In this document: in pieces, positions 24,019-34,967 of the stretch
Position numbering within the stretch: position 1 is the stretch's first letter
Layout: each line of letters opens with the position of its first letter
Assembly: GCA_000507305.1 (NCBI GenBank)
Contig: DF239743.1
Span: 57,855-121,854 of the forward strand
Reading direction: 5' to 3'
Source: Breviolum minutum Mf 1.05b.01
Taxonomy: Eukaryota; Sar; Dinophyceae; Suessiales; Symbiodiniaceae
Length of the DNA: 64,000 bases
Position numbers and translations under genes: made by a program
The notes under the pieces: model-generated
Databases searched by the model: none
Told to the model about the DNA's origin: nothing
Seen by the model: only the letters and a program-made list of their open reading frames with translations

Positions 24019-27000
24019 TCAACCTCTATGTAAGCAATTCACAAGGTGATTTGGATATCCTAAAAAGAAGAAAAGCGACAGGTCCAACGAGGATTTTGCC
24101 ACGAACTTGACAACTTGGGCTCCCAGCAAAAAACTCAGGATCAACATCGAGGAGAGCATCATGCTCACCTACAACCCAAAACACAAAGAAAAGAGTTTTC
24201 ACAAAAGCAAGCGCTGAGACGACGATGAAGAAGAAGAGGAAGAAGAAGAACAACAACAACAACAGCAAGAGCAACTGCAAGAGCAAGGATGCCTTCTACA
24301 TGCTTGTGACCACTTTGCAGTCAAGTTTAAACGAACTGAAAAGTGTTGATAGCATAGCTGGATATATTATCTCCGAAAATGTCTTGCAGACATCGGCTTT
24401 GACCTACAGCCAAACAGGGACCTTCGGATCAATCGGGCACTACCAGTTTGCCAAGCCTCAAACCAACCTGACACAATGAGCTTGATGCCAATAAAGACAA
24501 GCACAATCCCGACTCCGTACCTCAACTCGTGGGCCAGAAAAAATAGCTACATACTACAAACCAGTGATCGAAACTCCGAATGGGAAGTGCGAAGTCCCAA
24601 GTAAAAGAAAAGCTATTGAGACATGTAGCCAAGACACTTGAGAAATCGGAAGGACTGTGTCAGCATATCCACTACCTTAGCTGAAATGTTCAACCCAATC
24701 TTTGTTGCAGCTTAGCATGGACCCAACTAAATCCAACTATATAACATGTCCCACCTTGGGAAAAGGAAAATCATCTTCAAAATTGGATTTTCAGGGGATG
24801 TGTTAGAAACCGTCCCTTTACAAACACAGAAATAATATGATATTAGAGGTCAACATACTTCAACACCACCTTTGCATGCGGAATCTATGAATCCATCCCT
24901 CAGGTTTGTCAAATCCACCCTCGCTCTGTTCCCTTCGCCAAAGGTCCAGGTAAAGACTTCGAAGTACGAACATGGCAAATGCACTGGAGGACAGATTCAA
25001 AAAGAAACTCACCTGAGCTTCAGAGAGCTTCCCAATCCCTGAACCCATGATGGTTTAGCTTCGAGGATGTTCATCTATGAAAAAAATCATGGGAGCAGGG
25101 AGTGGTTAAGCAAGTGGTCCACAAATTTGGCTCCACTTTTAGCCTCCATCTTGCATCTCCTTTCGGTTACACCCAGATTTGGGAATTTCTACAACTCATG
25201 AAAACCCTCCAACCCATCTATTTTCGATGGCGAATAAGAGGGATTCAACTTAACTGATGTCATCACTATGGGGACTTGTAAACTGCCACAGTCATGAAAT
25301 AGGCTGAGATCATTAATGAGAAGGTTTCAAGTTGGACCCTGAAAGCCAGCAAGATTTCCTACAACATCGGAAGGTTCTGATTTTGGTTCTACGTTTCTAT
25401 GCCTGATTCTTCACATCCACTGATCCTAGTTATGGCTCAAATGACTCAAATGACTCTACTTTTTGGATGGTCTCCGGATGTTGAAAAGGGTCGCCTCAAA
25501 GGCAAGTGGTGAGTGAGATGGTTTCAACAAAAAACCTTGGACGAATAAATGTGGGATTGTCTTCAAGGTTTCAATTGTAGATGTGGAAACAAAACTGATC
25601 TCGTTGGTTTCCCTTTTCCCAGAGGAGAAGGTCCTCAGAACCGAGGGGCACTGGGACTGAAACCATGCACTGAAGATACCTTGGCCGTGACGCTGTCCAC
25701 CGCAAAGATTACATCGATCAGTGCCAAAGTCAGCACCACCAAGAAGAGCGGCGTCACCTGCAATGAGTAGATCCCTGGGATTCAAAAATTGGCATGGGTG
25801 ATACCCCCAACAGCAAAGCAGCATGTTGGAGACAAAGTTCATTGAGCAGTTCTACCCACAACCTTCCTTGTGGCTTCTTGTGTCCTTTCCTGGAACCTTC
25901 CTGCAGGACCTTCCCTCGGGAACCTGCAAGGTTCAAAGAAGGGTCAGGAGCAGGTTTTAGGACAATTCCGACAAAGGTTCTAGGAGGCCTGCAGACAGAA
26001 AGGTTCTCAAACTCCTGCTGTGAACCTTGCCCGGAACCTCATTGGCTGAGATCCTATAGCATTCTGCTGTTGCGGAAAACCTCAAAAATTCTACAGTATC
26101 TCTCCAAATCCCAATTCAAAATCAGGACTTCAGACTTTGACCTCAAGCTCAAGCCCAACTCCTCAAGGACTAAGTTGAATTCCCATTAGGAAAACAAAAA
26201 AACTTCACGGCTCCCATCCATACCATACTGGCCTTGCAGCGGGTCTTGGCCTGTGATGGTTGACGGCGAGAGTTTGTAAAACGAAGTCATCATTCTTGCG
26301 AAAAGGGGACGAGAACGAGTTGTAAAACCATGTAACTTGACAGCCTCATCTTGTAAAAACAAAGCAACCATCGAGAACTGATCACTGATCATTTGGACTT
26401 TGAAACTATACTGGGTGATTGCTCTCCAGCACTTCCATCCAATGTGACCAACCAATGACCAACTGATGCGAAATTCAACTTTGAAAGAGTTTGGGGGAGC
26501 AGATTGACCCTTTCAATAGTTTGACAACCTCCTAATCTCCCCGCCCAAGAAAAATAGCCACGGCGAGGCTGGGCTTACGGAAGCTCGCCTTCGGCACCGA
26601 GTTGTGAGGTGGATCCTCGACATCCATCATGTCGCGCCTCAATACATCATATACATGCAGACATGATCAAAATCTTGTATATACTGTTAATTGTATAAAT
26701 ACAGCAACTACAAATGGATGCAACTACAAGTGAAACATTTTGGGTGGGAACGCAAAACAATTTGAAGCAAGCCACAGATCAATCTCTTCTCTGGCACTGC
26801 TCAATCCAATGATATTTGCACCGCTCTCCGGCTGTGGCTCTAGCTGTGGCTCTAGCATCTCTGTCCCCACCCGGACAAAAAACCGGGGATCCTCTGAATA
26901 TTCGTTGTGCAGAGGCAAAAGTTTTGCAACACACCGCACCAAGAGGTTCTTGCTGGGATCGTCTTCATCGTCGTCAGACTCCCATAATGCCTCAACACAG

Positions 27001-27662
27001 CAAGTCTACTGCGGACATGCCAAAACTCATGGCAAATCATAATAGAGCTACAGTACTGTACCTGTTCAGACAATTTAGTTTTCGGTACTACTCCGATCCT
27101 TTCAGAAGCGTAAAACAAAAGGCCAGAAAGCGCCTGCCTTGAATCCAGAGTAGATGAGGAGAAGACCAAAGATGAGTTTGGAAAAGAATCCCATTGCCAA
27201 TATGGTGGTTCCAACACCGAAAAAGACCAGGCGCAGCAAAATAGCCGCCAAAATCCCCCAAAAGAGGGCCCGTTCCACATGGCTGTCAGGAGTAGCATAG
27301 GATTTGAAGACTAGCTGAAACACAAAGAGATTGTCCACAGACAACATGTATTCCAAGAAGTATCCATACGTCCAGCTACCTCCTGCTGGCCAACCAATCA
27401 ATATGACCACCATGAAACTGAAGCCAAAGCCACAAATGATCCAAAAAATAATTTGCTTGACATATGAAGGGCATGACGTGCTTTCTTTCATACCTTTCTT
27501 TTTGCTGAGATAACAGGCATCAAATGCCGCTGCCAGCAACATCAACAGCAGAAAGCTGACCCACAACGTCACCAGATTGGATCGATTGGATCCATCTAAA
27601 GGCCCACCTATACTGCCATCGCTGCCATTGCCTACTGCTACGACACTGGAATTGTTGTCCAT
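24019..27662 (-). CDS. TerC-family integral membrane protein (7 exons)
   Basis: Predicted to be a polytopic membrane protein of the TerC family, whose members are linked to metal-ion export or tellurium resistance in bacteria and to thylakoid assembly in plants; the role here is unknown. Exons: 27662-27138 (ATG, 175 codons), 26990-26853, 25757-25680, 25012-24947, 24675-24638, 24520-24457, 24168-24019 (TGA). Joined they give 1059 nt in one frame, 352 residues. Diagnostic family segments are EYMLSVDNLFVFQLVF, ALFWGILAAILLRLVFFGVG, the acidic loop WESDDDEDDPSKN, TPLFLVVLTLALIDVIFAVD and KYGVGIVLVFIGIKLIVSGW. Donors are GC (intron 1), probably GA (2), GT (3), GA (4), GT (5) and GC (6). Each junction was chosen because it restores family spacing. 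The end of exon 2 and the last 25 codons are least certain. Confidence 0.9.
25860..26035. repeat. AACCTTCC-rich minisatellite-like stretch inside TerC intron 2
   Basis: Repeated GGAACCTTCC, GGACCTTCC and AAGGTTC words, related to those at 15.8-16.0 kb. It lies in the large second intron of the TerC gene. Confidence 0.55.
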
Positions 27663-27917
27663 GGCACCAACGGCACCTCATTAGGCTATGAAAGCGAAGG
27701 TCGAGTTCAAAAGCGACACGACTCAGCAGCGCGCTGCTGCGACATGGGAGGTCTGCAGGTCTGCAAAGCTTTGAAAGTAACTTTGAAGTGTTGCTAGTGG
27801 TGATGAAAGTTTCAATGGCAAGAATGGCCTTAGGGCTGTCAATTTTGGTGGCTGCCATCTTCAACGACGTTTTGTCTCTGGGTTTTACACTGGGCACGTT
27901 AAAATTTTGTTGAAGTC

Positions 27918-28346
27918 ATGGCTGCGGCAGAAACTCTGCTAGGGTGGCTCCTTGGATCCCATGTTTTGAAGGGACTACATCCGCTGCTTAGCCCCCTTCC
28001 ACATGGCGCCTACCTTCAAATGGGGCTTCCCACCAGCACAACCAGCAAGACGTGCCGCAGTTTTTTCATGACACATCTTCCAGGCACAGCATCTCAACGA
28101 GGTGCTGACGGAAAGTCCGGTATTGATTTTGGCCTTCAGAGTGCACCCGATGCACCTGCAAGTGCGTCCGTACCATTTTTAGGTATGCAGAATTCAGGTA
28201 TTTGCAATGATGCCAGACTGGCCCCAAGAATGCGGCAAATGTCAACAAGTAAAATCAAGAAAACAGAAATCCATAGAAATCCACGAAAAGAAAAACTGGA
28301 CAAGACAAAGCAATCTTTGCTTCTGCTTGAAATTTCACTTCTATAA
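27918..28346 (+). CDS. possible small gene divergent from TerC
   Basis: An ATG with good context (GAAGTCATGGCTGCGGCAG) opens a 142-codon plus-strand frame that begins MAAAETLLGWLLGSHVLKG and becomes Lys-rich at its end. It starts about 255 bp from the TerC start on the opposite strand, so the two could share a divergent promoter region. No domain is recognised, and an overlapping minus frame exists. It could equally be only a first exon. Confidence 0.3.
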   Translation: MAAAETLLGWLLGSHVLKGLHPLLSPLPHGAYLQMGLPTSTTSKTCRSFFMTHLPGTASQRGADGKSGIDFGLQSAPDAPASASVPFLGMQNSGICNDARLAPRMRQMSTSKIKKTEIHRNPRKEKLDKTKQSLLLLEISLL

Positions 28347-28748
28347 ACTTCATTGTCCAACTGTCCAACTTCCAACTCTGCCAAGGTTTCGGTCTTTAAA
28401 GAACATCCCCACCTGGCCACTGCGGTCCCGTAAAGAGACACCGAGTTTTCCCTCCACCTGGCTGTGAAAGATTTCTAAAGGATCCCATTTTCAGCCATAT
28501 TTCACATCGCGCCAATGGAGCTCACAAGCAACTAAGGAGAATGTGAAAACAACTCTCCCTTTCAATGGAAAACTTGATGGAAGAGGAAAAGATGCACAAC
28601 CAGAATTCATGAAAATTCAGATTTGTTGGAAGTGTCCTTCAGAGCGTATATGTACAAAGATAGACTTCTAAACTTTCCAAACGCTAAGTCACCAAGCTGC
28701 GCCAGCTTATGCGACCAACCACCCCAGCCCCGATAGCCGACGCGACAC

Positions 28749-30041
28749 CTCCCATAAGTCCATCTGTACAAATTCCGCAGCTTTCGGCCACGATGGATTG
28801 GATCCGTTCGGTTCGTTAGGCATCAAGGTGTCTTCCATACACAGCAGGGATGCTGCCTGAGTGGTGCAAAGATGCAGCTGATCAGCCAAGAGCTTGCCCT
28901 GAGGCTCTGACATCCACAGCATAGATCACGGTTGTTGTGTCATCTCCATCCAAACGAGCGTCACAAGCGTGAAGAAGCTCAGAAACAAATGGCCCAATGA
29001 CCGTGCCTGTCGTTCAGGGGGTCAGCGGATTGGATTGGCAAAAAGCAGGACAGCAGGAAACACTTTGAACACAGCAAGACTTTGACCCAGAAATTCAGCA
29101 TTTACCGTTCTAGTTGGCCAAGGAAGAGAATTCGAAACAAGCTCTTTGTCAGTGAAATAGCATGGCTCCATCCAAGAGTTGCAGTTCACATCTGCTATAT
29201 ATATGGGCCAGCATCCCTAGGCACCCCCCCCCTCCCCCCACCCCATGGTTATGGGTCTGTATAGTAGCGCCCTAGTACCCCCCCACCCCCCCTGTGGTGT
29301 GGGTGGTGGTTGGTGGTAGTGGTGGTGGAAGAAGTTGTATATGTATGTATTTGTATGTATCTGTATATGACTATATGATATGTATATGATTGTATGTATA
29401 TGTATATGTATNNNNNNNNNNNNNNNNNNNNNNNNNNNNNNNNNNNNNNNNNNNNNNNNNNNNNNNNNNNNNNNNNNNNNNNNNNNNNNNNNNNNNNNNN
29501 NNNNNNNNNNNNNNNNNNNNNNNNNNNNNNNNNNNNNNNNNNNNNNNNNNNNNNNNNNNNNNNNNNNNNNNNNNNNNNNNNNNNNNNNNNNNNNNNNNNN
29601 NNNNNNNNNNNNNNNNNNNNNNNNNNNNNNNNNNNNNNNNNNNNNNNNNNNNNNNNNNNNNNNNNNNNNNNNNNNNNNNNNNNNNNNNNNNNNNNNNNNN
29701 NNNNNNNNNNNNNNNNNNNNNNNNNNNNNNNNNNNNNNNNNNNNNNNNNNNNNNNNNNNNNNNNNNNNNNNNNNNNNNNNNNNNNNNNNNNNNNNNNNNN
29801 NNNNNNNNNNNNNNNNNNNNNNNNNNNNNNNNNNNNNNNNNNNNNNNNNNNNNNNNNNNNNNNNNNNNNNNNNNNNNNNNNNNNNNNNNNNNNNNNNNNN
29901 NNNNNNNNNNNNNNNNNNNNNNNNNNNNNNNNNNNNNNNNNNNNNNNNNNNNNNNNNNNNNNNNNNNNNNNNNNNNNNNNNNNNNNNNNNNNNNNNNNNN
30001 NNNNNNNNNNNNNNATCATCCTCATCATCATCATCATCATG

Positions 30042-30129
<88 letters not shown>

Positions 30130-30770
30130 CTTTCCTTTCCCATCACTTCAGATTCCAGTGGCCAATTTGTGGAAATCCAGTCATTGACGGCCCACGGCCT
30201 GCACGGTGCTTCAGCAAGTTGCTCCAACGCCTCAGCGCCCGAGAGGCAAATGTTGGCGATCAGGATAGTCACATCTGACAAAAGTTAAGGTTGGTATGTC
30301 CCCATATCCATGTCCCGTTGGGTATCGGTTTTGGGAGGGTCTATTGTCGATTACCAGTGTTTCGGAAATTGATACATGAAGTCCAAAAAAGTCTTATATG
30401 AAAGAGAAGCAAAGTTGTTCATACAGAACTTTTGTCCGGTTGTCAATGTGGTGATATGGAGGTTGATTGAACGCGGAGACAACCATGTCCTATTTTAAAA
30501 CGCACTGGGCACTGAGTTGAAGTTTTGGAACCACATTTGCGCATCGAGAAAGAAAATTGAGGTCTTGAAAGACTGCACATCAACAGCGGGGTTCGAAAGT
30601 AAAAGCATTCCGCTATCATTTTTTGTGCGAAGATGAATATACCGGTATAGCAGTGCTCTTTGGCAGAACCATCTCAAGGACAGAGCCAAATCCATTAAAA
30701 TGATGCGAACCAAACATAAGCAGCAATGGATCATTGGCAATGGAACTATCAAATTCGAACTTGCATAAGC
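28749..30770 (-). CDS. exon group of an unidentified minus-strand gene spanning the gap
   Basis: Three supported pieces. 30770-30650 reads FEFDSSIANDPLLLMFGSHH and on to SVLEMVLPK. 30274-30199, from GTCAG to a GC donor (TGCAG/GCCGTG), reads VTILIANICLSGAEALEQLA. 29006-28749, from CGACAG/G, reads TVIGPFVSELLHACDARLDG and on to VIYAVDV, then continues one frame over as ADQLHLCTTQAASLLCMEDT and on to FVQMDLWE, ending at GAG/GTGTCG. A 603-base gap and a CAT repeat lie inside. The helical, hydrophobic pattern is compatible with a repeat-type scaffold, but no family is assigned. Confidence 0.45.
29412..30014. other. assembly gap (603 N)
   Basis: Run of N flanked on the left by TATATGTATATG repeats and on the right by a CAT/ATC microsatellite. 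The frames that run across it are artefacts. Confidence 0.99.
30015..30129. repeat. ATC trinucleotide microsatellite
   Basis: Nearly pure ATC/CAT triplets right after the assembly gap. The poly-Asp, poly-Met and poly-His frames here are repeat products. Confidence 0.95.
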
Positions 30771-30799
30771 AAAATGACTTCAAACCCTCTATGACCAAG

Positions 30800-31497
30800 T
30801 GGCAAATGGTTGGCTCTTAAAGCTGCAGCCGCCACACCTGGCCCAAGTGGACAATCCATGAGGGTGGAGAATGCAGGCTCTATGCTGAATGATATGATAA
30901 ATTCATACATCATCTGCTGTGCTGAAAAGTCCCTGTGTTTTTGGAATGGTCCATCCTTTTGCAGCCATATGAGTTTTAATGACAATGATGTTAACCCCTA
31001 TATTTGGGTCCATGACTCGTCCATGACGGTCTTCTGCTGCTGGGAAAGTGAGACAACATTACCATGAGCTTTTCCACTGCACATGTTTTCAATCTCATTA
31101 CTTCGGATAACCAGCAGTTTCCGAATCAAGCTGCACTTCGACATGGCAAAACAGGACCCAAGAGTGTTTCACTCAAAATTGTTTCAAGCCCTGACATCCG
31201 GAAAGATTGGATATGAGGATACATGCCGCATCGCCTTCAAGTTGCAGACTGAGCGCGGCATGGCAAACATCATCAAGGTCCAGACCTTGCACAGCTGTAG
31301 AGTTTCGTAGAAGTGGTACTTTCGTAAATTCAACTCAAGTTGAACAGCTAGACATGAAACCTGATTATTGTATCAAGGAAAAGACAAACATGATCACCAC
31401 ATTGCCAGATACAATTGAGTATAAATCGCAAGCATGAACACTGGTTGCCATCACAAAGGTGATGATGCACTTGGTTGTCATCTGCATCCTCATCATG
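30800..31497. other. weak exon candidates, both strands
   Basis: A plus-strand frame at 31083-31310 contains VFHSKLFQALTSGKIGYEDT and is protein-like. Minus frames at 30985-30749 compete at the left. Nothing can be assigned. Confidence 0.28.
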
Positions 31498-31602
31498 CTC
31501 ATCCTCATCATCATCTATCACCATCATCTTCTTCTTCTTCTTCTTCATCTTCATCTTCTTCTTCTTCTTCTTCTTCTTCTTCTTCTTCTTCTTCTTCTTC
31601 TC
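31497..31602. repeat. CAT then TTC trinucleotide microsatellite
   Basis: ATC/CAT triplets grade into a nearly pure TTC tract (31529-31601). Confidence 0.95.
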
Positions 31603-31869
31603 AGTGCCCATTTCAATTGGATGCACTGGCCCACTCAGCTCTCTCTATGCAAGGATCCTTCCAGTTCCTCTGCTTCCCGGGCAACTCCAGGGGTCCACGC
31701 TTTGAGAGCGCAACTGTTCACCTTCCAATGTTTTTTGGTACCTAGACAGTTGCAACTTTTTGTTGCAAAACTTATACCTTTGCCTTTCTCAGACTTTCTA
31801 CTCAATTTTCCCCCAATTGTTCAATGAAACTGCGAAAGATAGGGAAGGAGTCGCAAAAGACATCTGTGT

Positions 31870-32103
31870 CAGGGGTTGGAAGCCATGATGCAAGGAGTGG
31901 CAGCAAGGCTGACGGTCACCCTTTCAGGAGAGATAACTCTCTTGATATCGTTTGCGTCAGCTGACATGATTGTAGAATGGGCACCTGTGCAAATGGTTTC
32001 AGCAATGGTTTGCACCACAGAAGAGACCTCAGCAAGGACAAAAAATTATCCATCAAATGCGCCCCTTCTCCCGTGTGATTTAGTTCTCGGGCGAGACTTC
32101 TGA
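31870..32103. CDS. possible exon, strand undecided
   Basis: Both strands read protein-like through the same bases: plus MMQGVAARLTVTLSGEITLL, minus VQTIAETICTGAHSTIMSAD. The plus frame follows a TGTCAG/GGG acceptor candidate. The minus frame has a small-residue, Ser/Thr-rich composition. Only one can be right and sequence alone does not decide. No family is recognised. Confidence 0.3.
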
Positions 32104-33240
32104 ATTGCCAAGATAAATCGTTCCTCTTTCAAACAAGCCAATACTTTCTCCTTTGAAAACACTTACAACAAACACCCTATATAAGTTGATCACATTCTCC
32201 CACCTCTTCGTCAACCTCCATGGTTGGTGTTTCTTGTGGCAAAAGCACCTCCCCCCGCTGCACCAACACCTGAGGTCGCACCGTTCCATGAAGATCGAAT
32301 GAACCAACGTACAATTCCAACCAGTGATAATGAGCAGACTTTTGTTCTCTGCTATATAATGATAATCAAAAACAACAGTACCAACAACCATGATACCACG
32401 TCACAAAATCAGAATCTTAATCAACAACCACATGTTGGAACCTCCAAAGGTGAAGACCATCGAGATTTTTCAGCGGCCCCAAGCGCAAAGGCCTGGCTGA
32501 AGCAGTCATGTTCCATGGGTTCAAATCTTGTTGATGTGAAATCCTGCACCGGTGCAACAGTTTTGCTGCCATCAAATTAGTGCTTTTCGGCACTGTGATT
32601 TTTCTTCCAGAGACAAAAATTCAGAAATCACTGCTGGGGTTTAATCATACCAAATCGCGAATCCCCGATTTTGACACTGCTCGGGTGGTGACACAACCGC
32701 CACCCACTTGAAAAAGATGAGCACAAGTGAAATGGGCTTTCGAATCCTTAAAACAAAATGTGCTTGATTTGTGGCAAAATGGCAAAACCAAAACTAGTGA
32801 AACAAGCACCTAGATGATTGTCCTCAGAATGTTCATGAGTCGTCTCCAAAGATTAAAGTGTGTCGTCTTAATGTGCTGTCTTTAGGATAGTGTACATGTA
32901 TTATGTCCTGAACCCTTTGATACCGATAGTAGACCCAGCAAACCGCAGAAATCGGTGCACTTACTTGCGGGTGTATAACTCCAGTAAGAGGAGTCCTAGT
33001 AACGCTGAACTTGAGATATTCATTCCAGGTTCTAAATGGTACCTTCAACCCGTGAAACTTTACAGAAGCCCCCGAAAAGACACAATCCCTAAACGACTAC
33101 TACTTTCAAACTCTCCTTTCTCGAGTTACTACAGTCAGGGGCCCATTGCTGTATGGTGAGCAAGACATCCCATCTTTTTTTGCAGAAAGCCGTATTCAAA
33201 CTCCTCACAATTGTAGACACAGGATGCTTGGCACGTTCAT
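32104..33240. other. no gene recognised
   Basis: Plus-strand frame 32224-32580 is open for 118 codons without recognisable features. Otherwise nothing. Confidence 0.3.
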
Positions 33241-33360
33241 CGTATGTTATCGTATATCTCGATACATCATCATACATCACACGTCACACATCATATATAC
33301 ATCACACGTCATACGTCATACATCATACATCATACTTTTACATCATACATCGTGTTCAGA
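33240..33360. repeat. degenerate CATCACACGT/CATCATACAT repeat
   Basis: Short units such as CATCATACAT and CATCACACGT alternate for about 120 bp. The His/Ile/Thr-rich frames in all plus-strand phases derive from it. Confidence 0.8.
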
Positions 33361-33496
33361 CCTATGCAATCACATTGGATCATGTTCCGTCATGTTCATT
33401 TATATATGTATTCTGTATTCGTATATTTGTTGGCAATTCAAGCATTCAGGACATACACAAATTCCCTCATAATTCTGTATCTTTTTCCATCCACCG

Positions 33497-33900
33497 GTGG
33501 TCCGACCATTCACCTGCGCGGAGGTGACACAGCTGGCACGATTGGCGGCGCGCAACAGTACCTCTGACAACTACGGCCTTTCCCGAATAGCTCGCCATTT
33601 TGAGATTGAAGTCAGATGTACCAGAAATCAGAAGATGCTTTTCCGCATGCAAATCGTCCAGTTCAGTCCAATTAACCAAAAGTGTCGGGGATTCTCTTGA
33701 ATCTTGATGATCAGGAAAGGCAAACGGAATGTGCATCAACACATCCAGCCTTGCTTTGTTCCCCACCATCGGTAGCCCAGCTGGCTCCCTGGCTGCGTTT
33801 TTGTAAGGATATCCACGTCCGTCCTGCGGCTCTCATGTATGTCTTACTGCTGTTTGCCCTCTTTGCTGTAACAGGATGTCACAACCCTTCCCATCCCTAA
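33497..33900 (+). CDS. possible exons, strand uncertain
   Basis: Plus frame 33497-33700 begins MVRPFTCAEVTQLARLAARN. Plus frame 33682-33900 ends in a hydrophobic stretch (MYVLLLFALFAVTG). On the minus strand a small AG/GTACTG to GCGCAG/GTGAAT exon (about 33575-33525) reads VLLRAANRASCVTSAQ. The readings exclude each other and no family helps to choose. Confidence 0.25.
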
Positions 33901-33976
33901 CCGTGGCAATCACTGAACAATGACCCGTTGGCTTGTAAAACAAACCTAGGCATCTCGGGACCTGCTATTCACTTCC

Positions 33977-34162
33977 CTAATTTTTTGAACCATCCGACCA
34001 AATTTTTCTGATGAACCTCGCCCAAAGGCCCCAACAAAAAACTGCCTGGTGCTTCATCTCATCCACACCGCGTTGGGTCAGCTCGCCCCATGGGAAGCCT
34101 GGTGCCGGTGAACCACTTCGCGAACAAGCTGCAACGAGCCTGGAATCAGTCTGCACTGGCAC
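33977..34162 (-). CDS. possible histidine acid phosphatase-like exon
   Basis: The minus strand reads GFPWGELTQRGVDEMKHQ, ending at a GC donor candidate (CACCAG/GCAGTT). Clade-2 histidine phosphatases have a P-x-G-E/Q-L-T-x-x-G-x-x-Q/E-M motif a little after the catalytic RHG, and this fits it well. The minimal exon would run from 34097 (CACCAG/GC) to about 34046. The RHG exon and later exons were not found, so this may be part of a gene whose other exons are unread, or a fragment. It lies about 0.9 kb past the stop of the phosphatase gene at 34968, on the same strand. Confidence 0.38.
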   Translation of the reverse strand: MPVQTDSRLVAACSRSGSPAPGFPWGELTQRGVDEMKHQAVFCWGLWARFIRKIWSDGSKN

Positions 34163-34279
34163 CTAGTGATACCTAGTGCAATTTTGTGCAATCTTCATAC
34201 TTCCAGCGAACGCGGTCCCTGAATTCAAGACTTCCGCTTCTGGGATGTGAGATTTGATGGATAGCCATCGTTCGCCATC

Positions 34280-34840
34280 CATGCATATAAAATGAAGTCA
34301 AGCGGCAAGCGTTTGTCACAAGTCTTCGAAGAAGCACTACAGGGAACAATGTCCAGAGTGAAAGAGGTGCTTACATTGGCCAGCAGGAACCATGTCACGA
34401 AGGACAGATCTGAAAAAATTGCTTTCTTTTCCAGACATTCTTTCCCCTTGTGTTTCACAACGTCGTTTGATTTGTTGTTTTGGCCCCTTTGCTTTGAGAG
34501 GCAGTGAAAAAGACTGCAAAAGTCTCAATCAAACCAGGAGCTTTGCTCAGTTTGAAGCACTTCAGCACTTTCAGAAAAATAACTCTCCCAACTTTGGAAT
34601 TGGAGGGTGAGGCATCGAATTTGGCAGATGGCCAACAAAACACTGGAAGGTTTGATTGCAGTTTCCCTTGTTGGGAGTTAATTGAAGGTTTACTTCCGTT
34701 GATCAACCCTGCAAGGATTGGGGACCTGTGCCCGGTAGAAGGAAGGATCCAGCGCCAGATCCATAACCCTCGAGGCAATGCATTTGTTTCTCCTCAACAG
34801 CCGTCGACCAAAGGGTGTGGGTGTTCGACGGTTAAATAAA
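34280..34840 (+). CDS. unidentified plus-strand gene, two frames
   Basis: From 34292 the plus strand reads MKSSGKRLSQVFEEALQGTM and a charged helical continuation. From 34504 another frame holds LIEGLLPLINPARIGDLCPV and ends with a Cys-containing tail and a TAA at 34837-34839. The shift of frame around 34420-34510 would need an intron; a GAGAG/GCAG acceptor at about 34500 fits. Minus-strand alternatives are weaker. No domain is recognised. If correct, the gene is tail to tail with the phosphatase gene that ends at 34968. Confidence 0.38.
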
Positions 34841-34967
34841 AAACACAAAAAGCTTAATTTCATGTCTTTGAGGGGAAATAAAATGAAAACCCACATACAT
34901 TTCAAGAATATCCAAAGACCTATACAGTATAAGCTTCCGAAGTGCAGAGAAACATCTCAAAAAATCA

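Noticed and set aside
24468..24470. GT donor TCAG/GTTGG for TerC exon 6
   Set aside because: It would join the last exon in a frame that is polar. The GC donor at GAG/GCTTGG keeps the hydrophobic TerC C-terminus.
29217..30281. 292- to 354-codon frames across the N run
   Set aside because: They are held open by unknown bases and a CAT repeat; only the part right of 30199 has real protein composition.
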